From the NCBI GenBank assembly GCA_018883485.1, contig VEQB01000175.1:1-5427 (forward strand): a stretch of DNA of 5,427 nucleotides. The letters are read 5' to 3'. The notes under the pieces are model-generated. The model saw nothing but the letters and a program-made list of their open reading frames with translations. It did no database searches and had not been told where the DNA came from. A program made the position numbers and the translations under genes. Shown piece by piece: positions 1 through 5,427 of this stretch (the first letter of the stretch is position 1; each line of letters begins with the position of its first letter). The stretch comes from Bacteroidota bacterium (GTDB taxonomy: Bacteria; Bacteroidota; Bacteroidia; UKL13-3).

Positions 1-259
1 GCTCAATGTGGTCTATGGAATCCAAAGTGATTTGAGTAATCTCGAAATCATCACCAAGTTCTAAATTGCTACGATGCTGCATACCATTACTGATTATTAT
101 TTTTGCTAAGTCTCCATATTTGTAATTATCAAAGCCTCCTCTTTGGCAACCAGAGGTTGCTAAAGCTAAAGCTCTATTTGTTTTTGTGGATGCACTTGCA
201 GTTGGGATTAAACTTAAAACAAGAATTATGCAGGCGCATAGAGCAAATCGTCTGTTCAA
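1..259 (-). CDS. Exported protein of unknown function, N-terminal part only
   Basis: The frame stays open for 86 codons from a TTG at 259 to the left edge, where the gene is cut. I do not recognise the family. Its N-terminus is a strong type I signal peptide: Arg at residues 3-4, a hydrophobic core at about 5-18 (FALCACIILVLSLI), Pro19 and a likely cut after the ASA at 21-23. The mature part begins with a polar stretch, then ALATSGCQRGGFDNYKYGD at about 32-50 with a single Cys38, then an Asp/Glu-rich segment. No lipobox is well placed, so periplasmic, outer-membrane or secreted fates are all possible. No in-frame ATG occurs before codon 60, which would lose the signal, so TTG is chosen; another in-frame TTG lies five codons upstream at 274. 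The TTG overlaps the stop of a short upstream ORF. The signal peptide argues that this is a real gene; the function is open. Confidence 0.6.
   Translation of the reverse strand, partial: MNRRFALCACIILVLSLIPTASASTKTNRALALATSGCQRGGFDNYKYGDLAKIIISNGMQHRSNLELGDDFEITQITLDSIDHIE
141..165. repeat. Inverted repeat able to form an 11-bp hairpin with a 3-nt loop
   Basis: The arms are CTTTGGCAACC (141-151) and GGTTGCTAAAG (155-165) around the loop AGA (152-154). The pairing is continuous if G145 and T161 form a G.U wobble, which is possible in plus-strand RNA; in minus-strand RNA the same place is an A-C mismatch. No T-run follows directly on the plus strand, as the nearest T-rich stretch starts about 12 nt later, so it is not a classical terminator. 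The site lies inside the coding region of the leftward exported protein, and would lie in the nadK leader if that transcript starts further left. The role is unknown and chance is possible. Confidence 0.45.
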
Positions 260-351
260 GTCAGTAGCTCCCAATTCTCAAGATATTCATCCATCCAGCC
301 TGGCTTTGCCCCTTTTACTTCACGTGGATACTCATTGGTAATCCACCGCAT
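256..351 (-). CDS. Possible small protein or gene remnant, 31 codons, overlapping the exported-protein start
   Basis: Reading leftward from the ATG at 351 gives 31 residues ending in PGWMDEYLENWELLT, with three Trp and a mixed charged composition that looks more like protein than chance. The stop TGA (258-256) shares two bases with the TTG start of the next leftward gene (259-257), an arrangement typical of translational coupling. The same frame stays open upstream to an ATG at 444, but that extension is antisense to conserved nadK sequence and is rich in Lys and Phe, so I take it as a shadow. It could be a genuine small protein, the remaining C-terminus of a gene displaced when nadK came to lie here, or chance. 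No family is recognised. Confidence 0.35.
   Translation of the reverse strand: MRWITNEYPREVKGAKPGWMDEYLENWELLT
268..272 (-). promoter_or_regulatory. Possible ribosome binding site for the TTG-started exported protein
   Basis: On the minus strand GGGAG lies 8 nt before the TTG at 259. The spacing suits a Shine-Dalgarno element and favours this TTG over the one at 274. Bacteroidota rely little on such sites, and the bases also encode the end of the upstream ORF, so this is only supporting evidence for the start. Confidence 0.3.
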
Positions 352-363
352 GACCGTATCGTT

Positions 364-1257
364 ATGCGCCTGGCCATTTTTGGAAAATATTTTAAAGACG
401 AAAGATTTGTTGAAATAGAATCTTTTTTTGCAGCGCTTGCCCAAAGAAAAATTGAATTTAGTGTTTATCGCAAATACTTTGATGATTGTCTTAGAAACGG
501 CTTGAACCTACCCGCTAACACCAAGCTATTTAATAACCACAAAGAGTTTGTAGCTGGTAATTTTGATTTCTTAATTAGCATTGGGGGAGATGGTACCATT
601 CTAAATAGCCTAGAAATAATGCTTGAACACCAAGTGCCCGTAATTGGCATAAATACTGGTAGGTTAGGGTTTTTAGCTGGCGTGCAAGCCCAAAATGCCG
701 CGCAAATGTTAAGCGATTTAGAAAAAGGGCATTATACTTTTGATAAGCGCACATTATTAGAGCTAGCCTCAAATAAATCTTTATTTGGAGGGGTAAAATA
801 TGCGCTCAATGATTTTGTACTCCATAAAAAAGATAGTTCTAGTATGATTACGATTCATACTTATATCAATGGCGAGTTTTTAAATTCTTATTGGAGCGAT
901 GGTTTAATTATTTCTACGCCAACAGGTTCTACAGGCTATAATTTAAGTTGTGGAGGTCCAATTTTGTATCCTTCTTCACAAAGCTTGGTAATTACCCCAA
1001 TTGCCCCGCATAATCTAAATGTAAGGCCTATAATTGTATCCGACCAAAACGTCATTTCTTTTGAGATTGAAGGTAGGAGCAGTAGTTTTTTAGTAACCCT
1101 CGATTCGCGCTCAGAAAGTATTGATAACAATACCCAACTGGCCATTAAGAAAGCCAATATACAGCTTAGTTTGGTGCGCTTTGGAGGCGATAATTACCTC
1201 CAAACCCTACGCGAAAAATTATTGTGGGGTTACGATAACCGAAATTTCAGAGTTTGA
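364..1257 (+). CDS. nadK: NAD kinase (ATP-NAD kinase)
   Basis: This cytosolic enzyme phosphorylates NAD to NADP using ATP or polyphosphate and feeds NADPH-dependent biosynthesis. At 297 residues it has normal family length. Family motifs appear in order: the N-terminal strand MRLAIFGK at 1-8; GGDGT at 74-78, with the catalytic Asp76; NTGRLGFL at 97-104; the ND pair at 149-150 in the NAD site; SDG at 178-180; the nucleotide-binding TPTGSTGY at 185-192; and GGP at 197-199. The ATG at 364 is chosen because MRLAIFGK matches the usual family N-terminus. There is no clear Shine-Dalgarno site. It is the first rightward gene here, starting only 13 bases beyond the ATG of a possible divergent ORF, and 75 nt separate it from the next gene. 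All key motifs are intact and nothing suggests loss of activity. Confidence 0.97.
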   Translation: MRLAIFGKYFKDERFVEIESFFAALAQRKIEFSVYRKYFDDCLRNGLNLPANTKLFNNHKEFVAGNFDFLISIGGDGTILNSLEIMLEHQVPVIGINTGRLGFLAGVQAQNAAQMLSDLEKGHYTFDKRTLLELASNKSLFGGVKYALNDFVLHKKDSSSMITIHTYINGEFLNSYWSDGLIISTPTGSTGYNLSCGGPILYPSSQSLVITPIAPHNLNVRPIIVSDQNVISFEIEGRSSSFLVTLDSRSESIDNNTQLAIKKANIQLSLVRFGGDNYLQTLREKLLWGYDNRNFRV

Positions 1258-1332
1258 GGCCAATTTGGCAACATTTTAAACTTTCCTGTCGTTAGTCTTT
1301 GTGATTTGATGTTTTTCAGTATTTTTGCTTTT

Positions 1333-2244
1333 ATGCGCAAGTTGAAAGGTAAGTTGATTTTATGCTTGGTAATTCTACTAAGTTTCCAAGTTCAGGCCCA
1401 GCAAGTGGAGGTTGGTTTAATGCTCGGTGCCTCCAATTATTTGGGAGATTTAAGTAATGAAACCTTTGTAATGAAGGAAACCCATTTCTCTGCTTCCATT
1501 TTTGGGAGGTATAATTTTAGGCCTAAATTTTCTATGAAAGGGTTTATTGGGTATGGCCGGGTATCTGGCGATGATAAAAACTTTGAAAGTGTTACCCGTA
1601 CCTACAATGGTGTAGAAGACTTTAAATTTAACTATTTTAGAAACTTAAACTTCTACTCAGATATTTATGAGGCTTCTATGCATTTTGAATACAATATTTT
1701 GCCTGTAGATTTAAACAGTTACCAAGCTCGTCCATTTGTGCCTTACGTATTTGGTGGTATTGGTATCTTTCATTTTAATCCCAAAACCACTTTTGAAGGT
1801 AAAACTATAGAATTGCAGCCCTTAGGCACAGAAGGTCAGGGGTCTACAGCCTACAATGATCAAAAGAAGTATTCGCTCACCCGTTTGTGTATTCCTATTG
1901 GTTTTGGGTTTAGGCAAAAAATTGGCGACGATTTCTTTCTTGGTTTTGAGGCAGGTTTGCGTTTAACTACTACCAATTATTTAGATGATGTAGGTGGCGT
2001 TTATGGCGATCATCAGATTGTTTTTGGGGCCTCAGGCAGAACAGCAGTTTTACTTTCTGATAGAAGCTGGGAGCGCGATCCTGTTAACGACCCTAATCTT
2101 AATCCTTTAACAGAAAATTTTGTTTTTGAAGAGGGCTTCAAAAAAAGTGATAGAAGCTTAAATAAAACCGACATGTATTTTATGGCCGGTATCACCCTTT
2201 CCTATACCATCAGATTTAGAGGTCAGGGCTGCCCTACTTTCTAA
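1333..2244 (+). CDS. porG: PorG-like outer-membrane beta-barrel protein (DUF6089 type), first copy
   Basis: This is a predicted outer-membrane barrel of the PorG/DUF6089 kind; PorG is a type IX secretion component associated with the periplasmic PorK/PorN ring. Numbered from the ATG at 1333 (303 residues), there is a signal peptide with basic start MRKLKGK, hydrophobic core at 8-18 and a likely cut after QAQ (21-23). The mature protein has alternating strands rich in Gly and aromatics. Landmarks are GDLS (38-41), VSGDDKNF (77-84), RNLNF (103-107), TEG (156-158), YLDDV (196-200), SDRS (222-225) and a C-terminal GCPTF with Cys300. The ATG at 1309, or a TTG at 1306, would add MFFSIFAF-like residues before the basic segment and make a poorer signal, so 1333 is preferred. 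The second copy starts 4 nt after the stop. Position before uppS and bamA supports the PorG assignment; which copy is the functional PorG is unproven. Confidence 0.8.
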   Translation: MRKLKGKLILCLVILLSFQVQAQQVEVGLMLGASNYLGDLSNETFVMKETHFSASIFGRYNFRPKFSMKGFIGYGRVSGDDKNFESVTRTYNGVEDFKFNYFRNLNFYSDIYEASMHFEYNILPVDLNSYQARPFVPYVFGGIGIFHFNPKTTFEGKTIELQPLGTEGQGSTAYNDQKKYSLTRLCIPIGFGFRQKIGDDFFLGFEAGLRLTTTNYLDDVGGVYGDHQIVFGASGRTAVLLSDRSWERDPVNDPNLNPLTENFVFEEGFKKSDRSLNKTDMYFMAGITLSYTIRFRGQGCPTF

Positions 2245-2248
2245 TTAA

Positions 2249-3043
2249 ATGAGAAAAAATGTATTCCAATTCCTTATCATGCTATTGCTTGCTAATATTG
2301 GCCTAGCGCAGCGCGTAGAATTAGGAATACAAGCCGGTGCGTGCAATTATTGGGGAGATTTGAGTCCAACCATAAAGTTTAAAGAAACAAACCCATGTGG
2401 CGGTATTTTTTTTAGGTTAAATTTAAACCATACTTGGGCATTAAAAACCGAGTTGAACCAATACATGGTTTCGGGAAGCGATAAAAACTTTGATTTTAAT
2501 AAGAACAGAAACCTGAGTTTTTTTAGTCCAATTACCGAAGGGGCAGTGCTTATGGAGTTTAATTATTCTAAGTATGGGCCTTACATTTTACATAAAAAGT
2601 TTACCACTTTTATTTATGCAGGTATTGCAGGTTTTAGGTTCAAGCCACAAGCGATATTAGATGGTAAAGTATATGAGCTTGCAGATTACCAAACCGAAGG
2701 AATTGTATATAATAAGTTCTCATTGGCTGTGCCTTTTGGTTTGGGAGCCAAGTGGATGCTAAGTAATAAGTTTGCCCTAGAGGGGCAGTTTGGCTTTAGA
2801 AAAACATTTACTGATTACCTAGACGATGTTAGTACGGTTTACCCAGATGTAAATGCAAGGTTTAACGATGGTGGATTAATTGGGGCAACGCTTACAGATA
2901 GATCCATAGAAATTTACGGTACGCCACAGTATTCAAAAAATTACAAGCGTGGCAGCCCAGAACAAAAAGATTGGTATATGTGCGCTACCGTTTCGGTTTC
3001 AATGCGTTTGCATACCAAGATAAAGTGTGCTAGATTTTATTAA
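2249..3043 (+). CDS. PorG-like outer-membrane beta-barrel protein, second diverged copy
   Basis: This 264-residue predicted outer-membrane barrel is clearly related to the gene just upstream. A signal peptide (MRKNVFQFLIMLLLANIGLA, residues 1-20, mature protein from about Gln21) precedes QRVELG. The landmarks of the first copy recur in the same order: GDLS (36-39), VSGSDKNF (74-81), RNLSF (87-91), TEG (149-151), YLDDV (190-194), TDRS (216-219), then a Cys near the end (Cys260 in KIKCARFY). Spacing between the last three landmarks is nearly identical in the two copies (40 and 26 residues against 41 and 27). It is shorter mainly between the VSG and RNL blocks and after the DRS motif. It has Cys32 and Cys50 where the first copy has none. 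The RG...KDWY stretch near 234-243 resembles the usual family C-terminal region. The 4-nt gap to its neighbour implies cotranscription. It may be a second PorG, a specialised partner or another barrel of the family. Confidence 0.75.
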   Translation: MRKNVFQFLIMLLLANIGLAQRVELGIQAGACNYWGDLSPTIKFKETNPCGGIFFRLNLNHTWALKTELNQYMVSGSDKNFDFNKNRNLSFFSPITEGAVLMEFNYSKYGPYILHKKFTTFIYAGIAGFRFKPQAILDGKVYELADYQTEGIVYNKFSLAVPFGLGAKWMLSNKFALEGQFGFRKTFTDYLDDVSTVYPDVNARFNDGGLIGATLTDRSIEIYGTPQYSKNYKRGSPEQKDWYMCATVSVSMRLHTKIKCARFY

Positions 3044-3072
3044 ATTCGCACACCCCTAAGTTAAGTGAAAAG

Positions 3073-3822
3073 ATGAGTTTGAAGGAAAAGATAGACGCCA
3101 CCAAATTGCCCAAACATATTGCCATTATTATGGATGGGAATGGCCGTTGGGCAAAAGGGAAAGGTAAGTTGAGAATTTTTGGGCACCATAATGGGGTTGG
3201 CACTGTTAAAACCATTACAGAATCTTGCGCAAAATTGGGTATTAAGCACCTTACCTTGTATGCCTTTTCTACAGAAAATTGGAGTCGGCCAGCTATTGAA
3301 GTGCGCGCCCTTATGGAACTATTAGTAGATACCATGCGCAAAGAGTTGCCTACCTTAATGAAAAATGACATTCGCTTGTCGTTTATTGGAAACCATGCAG
3401 ATTTACCGGTGAAATGCCAAAAGCAATTGCATGCTACTATGGAAGCCACAGCTGCAAATAATAGAATGGACTTGGTTTTAGCACTAAGTTATAGTGCAAA
3501 ATGGGACTTGGTTCAAGCCGTAAAAAATATAGCTGGCAAAGTAAAAGAGGGTCTGCTTGAACCTAGTGAAATTACAGATAAAATTATTGACAAAGAATTG
3601 TCTACCCACCAGTGGCCTCACCCAGAATTATTGATAAGAACCAGTGGCGAAAAAAGAATTAGTAACTTTTTGTTATGGGAAATCGCTTACAGTGAATTGT
3701 ACTTCTGCGATAAATTGTGGCCAGACTTTACCGAAGAAGATTTGTTTCAGGCAATTTTAGATTATCAACAACGCGAAAGAAGGTTTGGCAAAACTAGTGA
3801 GCAAATAAGTAGCACTGCATGA
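3073..3822 (+). CDS. uppS: Isoprenyl transferase / undecaprenyl diphosphate synthase (cis-prenyltransferase)
   Basis: The enzyme adds isopentenyl units in cis to farnesyl diphosphate to make C55 undecaprenyl diphosphate, the carrier for peptidoglycan and surface polysaccharides, at the cytoplasmic face of the inner membrane. Its 249 residues match the usual length. Visible motifs are HIAIIMDGNGRWAKG (15-29) with catalytic and Mg-binding Asp21; Arg34 and GHH (37-39) in the diphosphate-binding region; FSTENWSRP (65-73); FIGN (104-107); and IRTSGEKRISNFLLW (188-202), which carries the IPP-binding Arg189, Arg195 and Ser197. Glu208 in SELYF and RERRFG (234-239) follow. One oddity is Lys143 in SYSAKWD, where the family usually has Arg. 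The start is fixed by the conserved N-terminus; only an A-rich stretch (GTGAAAAG) precedes it. Its stop overlaps the bamA start. Confidence 0.96.
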   Translation: MSLKEKIDATKLPKHIAIIMDGNGRWAKGKGKLRIFGHHNGVGTVKTITESCAKLGIKHLTLYAFSTENWSRPAIEVRALMELLVDTMRKELPTLMKNDIRLSFIGNHADLPVKCQKQLHATMEATAANNRMDLVLALSYSAKWDLVQAVKNIAGKVKEGLLEPSEITDKIIDKELSTHQWPHPELLIRTSGEKRISNFLLWEIAYSELYFCDKLWPDFTEEDLFQAILDYQQRERRFGKTSEQISSTA

Positions 3823-5427
3823 AAGAAATGAGGTTTTTTGTTTTAACGTTTTTCTGTTTATGTGGGCTCTTTGCTAATGCTCAATCAACAACTGCTGGAG
3901 ATACTACCAAATATTTTGAGCTCAATTTTAACAATCCTAAGCAATACATTGTTGCTGGTATTGATGTTAAAGGCACCGAGTACTATGATAAAAGTGTGTT
4001 GGCGGTAATTAGTGGCTTAACCATTGGGCAGAAAATTAGAATTCCATCGGAAGATATTTCTAAAGCCATTAGTAACCTTTGGAAACAAAAGCTATTTGAC
4101 GATGTGAAAGTTATAATTAGCAAAATAGAGGGCGATAATATTTGGATTGAGTTGCATTTAAGAGAGAAGCCACGTTTAACTACTTTTACCATTAAAGGAT
4201 TAAAGAAAGGAAAGGCCGAAGAGTTACGCGAGCAGCTTACCTTAAAAACGGGGCAAATTATTACAGAGAATGTGCTCAATAGCACCAACAGAGAAATAAA
4301 AAGGTACTATGAAGAAAAAGGACATTTGGATGCTTATGCAACATTTGAGCAAATACCAGATGATAAGCGTAACACAGTTAAGTTAAGAATTAATGTTAAT
4401 AAGGGGCCTAAAGTTGTTATTTCTAAAATAATAGTAAATGGCAATAAAGAAATAGAGGCTGTTAAATTGCTTAAGGCTATGAAAGACACTAAGCCTAAGC
4501 GTTATTTCTTTATAAAATCTAAGTTTATTGAAGATAAGTACCAAGAAGATAAACTAGCATTTATTGCCAAGTATTTAAGTTTAGGCTACAGAGATGCTAC
4601 CATTATTTCGGATAGTATTTGGCGAGATGAAAAAGGTATTTGTATAAAGTTAAATGTGTTTGAAGGAAACAAGTATTACTTTAGAAATATCTCTTATGTA
4701 GGCAATACCAAGTACTCGGCAGATACCTTAAATAGGGTGTTGCGCATTAAAAGCGGCGATGTGTTTGATCAATCCATTTTAGATGCAAGGTTAAATGGTA
4801 GTCCAGATGGCAACGATATTTCTACACTATACATGGATGATGGTTACTTGTTTTTTAGGATAGAGCCAGTTGAGGTGTTAGTTGAAAATGATTCTATAGA
4901 CTTAGAAGTTAGAATTATGGAGGGCTCGCAAGCCTTTATTAATAAGGTTACCGTAAGAGGTAATTCTAAAACCAGCGATCATGTGGTTTTGCGTGAGTTA
5001 AGAACCAAGCCCGGACAATTGTTTAGTAAGACTGATATCACGCGCTCCATAAGGGAGTTGGCGCAAATTGGGTATTTTAATCCAGAGGCTTTAAATGTAA
5101 ATCCTGTTCCTAACCCACAAACAGGAACGGTAGATATAGAATATATAGTAGAAGAGAGGGCTAACGACCAAATAGAATTAAGTGGTGGTTGGGGAGCCGG
5201 TTTTATAGTAGGTACCTTGGGATTAACATTAAATAATTTTTCTTTGAGAAAAGCAACCCAGTCTAAATATTGGAACCCAATTCCTTCGGGCGATGGGCAG
5301 CGAGTATCATTAAGGGCGCAAACCAATGGAAGTTTTTTTCAATCCTATTCTGCTTCTTTTACAGAGCCTTGGTTGGGAGGAAGGCGGCCTAATGCTTTAA
5401 CAGCATCTGTATATCACTCTATACAAT
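3819..5427 (+). CDS. bamA: Outer-membrane protein assembly factor BamA, C-terminal part cut by the window
   Basis: BamA is the core of the BAM complex that folds and inserts beta-barrels into the outer membrane. The 536 codons present hold a signal peptide (hydrophobic at about 5-18, likely cut after ANA at 19-21) and five POTRA-like repeats at roughly 43-117, 120-196, 199-283, 286-368 and 371-447. Typical POTRA strands are FTIKGLKKG (123-131), IVNGNK (205-210), ISYVGNTKYS (291-300) and VTVRGNSKT (377-385). The barrel starts near 451 with ELSGGWGAGFIVGTLGLTLN and includes FTEPWLGGRRP (514-524), characteristic of Bacteroidota BamA. The second half of the barrel and its lid-loop motif lie beyond the edge. 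The first ATG (3819) overlaps the uppS stop in ATGA, implying coupled translation; an alternative ATG at 3828 would also give a good signal peptide. No frameshift is seen. Confidence 0.95.
   Translation, partial: MKEMRFFVLTFFCLCGLFANAQSTTAGDTTKYFELNFNNPKQYIVAGIDVKGTEYYDKSVLAVISGLTIGQKIRIPSEDISKAISNLWKQKLFDDVKVIISKIEGDNIWIELHLREKPRLTTFTIKGLKKGKAEELREQLTLKTGQIITENVLNSTNREIKRYYEEKGHLDAYATFEQIPDDKRNTVKLRINVNKGPKVVISKIIVNGNKEIEAVKLLKAMKDTKPKRYFFIKSKFIEDKYQEDKLAFIAKYLSLGYRDATIISDSIWRDEKGICIKLNVFEGNKYYFRNISYVGNTKYSADTLNRVLRIKSGDVFDQSILDARLNGSPDGNDISTLYMDDGYLFFRIEPVEVLVENDSIDLEVRIMEGSQAFINKVTVRGNSKTSDHVVLRELRTKPGQLFSKTDITRSIRELAQIGYFNPEALNVNPVPNPQTGTVDIEYIVEERANDQIELSGGWGAGFIVGTLGLTLNNFSLRKATQSKYWNPIPSGDGQRVSLRAQTNGSFFQSYSASFTEPWLGGRRPNALTASVYHSIQ

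Noticed and set aside
98..105. TATTTTTG on the plus strand, a perfect match to the Bacteroidota -7 element TAnnTTTG
   Set aside because: No TTG lies about 19-21 nt upstream (the nearest, 66-68, is 29 nt away), and it is about 260 nt from nadK inside a leftward gene. Such a match is expected by chance in AT-rich DNA.
335..364. TTG (335-337) with TATCGTTA (357-364) as a nadK promoter
   Set aside because: The -7 match is poor and transcription would start inside the nadK coding region.
352..444. N-terminal extension of the leftward small ORF into nadK
   Set aside because: It is antisense to the conserved start of nadK, and its Lys/Phe-rich composition is what the complement of that sequence would give.
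1264..1301. TTTG (1264-1267) and TAGTCTTTG (1293-1301) in the gap before the first PorG-like gene, resembling a promoter
   Set aside because: The -7 element has one base too many and the spacing of 25 nt is too long. The 75-nt gap shows no other clear promoter or terminator.
1306..1332. Upstream TTG/ATG starts for the first PorG-like gene
   Set aside because: They put hydrophobic residues before the basic segment and spoil an otherwise standard signal peptide starting at 1333.
3030..3449. 139-codon minus-strand frame over uppS
   Set aside because: It is antisense to strongly conserved UppS motifs and has no recognisable features of its own.
3983..4288. 101-codon minus-strand frame inside bamA
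   Set aside because: It is a shadow of the BamA POTRA region with no protein-like motifs.
4979..5326. 115-codon minus-strand frame inside bamA
   Set aside because: It is opposite POTRA5 and the start of the barrel, which are clearly coding on the plus strand.

Overview
The window comes from a member of the Bacteroidota. The base composition is AT-rich by eye, gene starts mostly lack clear Shine-Dalgarno sequences, and the gene order nadK - porG-like - uppS - bamA is a familiar cell-envelope cluster of that phylum. I cannot place it to family or genus.

Layout. Positions 1-351 hold leftward (minus-strand) coding sequence. One part is the 5' portion of an unrecognised gene for an exported protein, starting with TTG at 259 and running off the left edge. 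Just before it lies a short upstream ORF (351 to 256) whose TGA stop overlaps that TTG. From 364 on, everything reads rightward: NAD kinase (364-1257), a PorG-like outer-membrane protein (1333-2244), a second and diverged PorG-like protein (2249-3043), undecaprenyl diphosphate synthase (3073-3822) and BamA (from 3819, cut by the right edge). Gaps between the rightward genes are 75, 4, 29 and -4 nt, so the last four genes at least look like one operon.

How the genes relate. UppS makes the C55 lipid carrier for peptidoglycan and surface glycans. BamA inserts beta-barrels into the outer membrane, and the PorG-like proteins are predicted to be outer-membrane barrels and so are plausible BamA clients. 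PorG itself is a type IX secretion component. NAD kinase supplies NADP and is a usual neighbour in this phylum without an obvious envelope role.

What is unusual. The PorG-like gene, which I know as single in this neighbourhood, is present as two adjacent diverged copies. nadK heads the cluster with only 12 nt separating it from a possible divergent ORF, which leaves no ordinary room for its promoter. The left-edge exported protein is unidentified. I found no RNA genes, CRISPR array, insertion sequence or convincing promoter or terminator, and no sign of a wholly new system.
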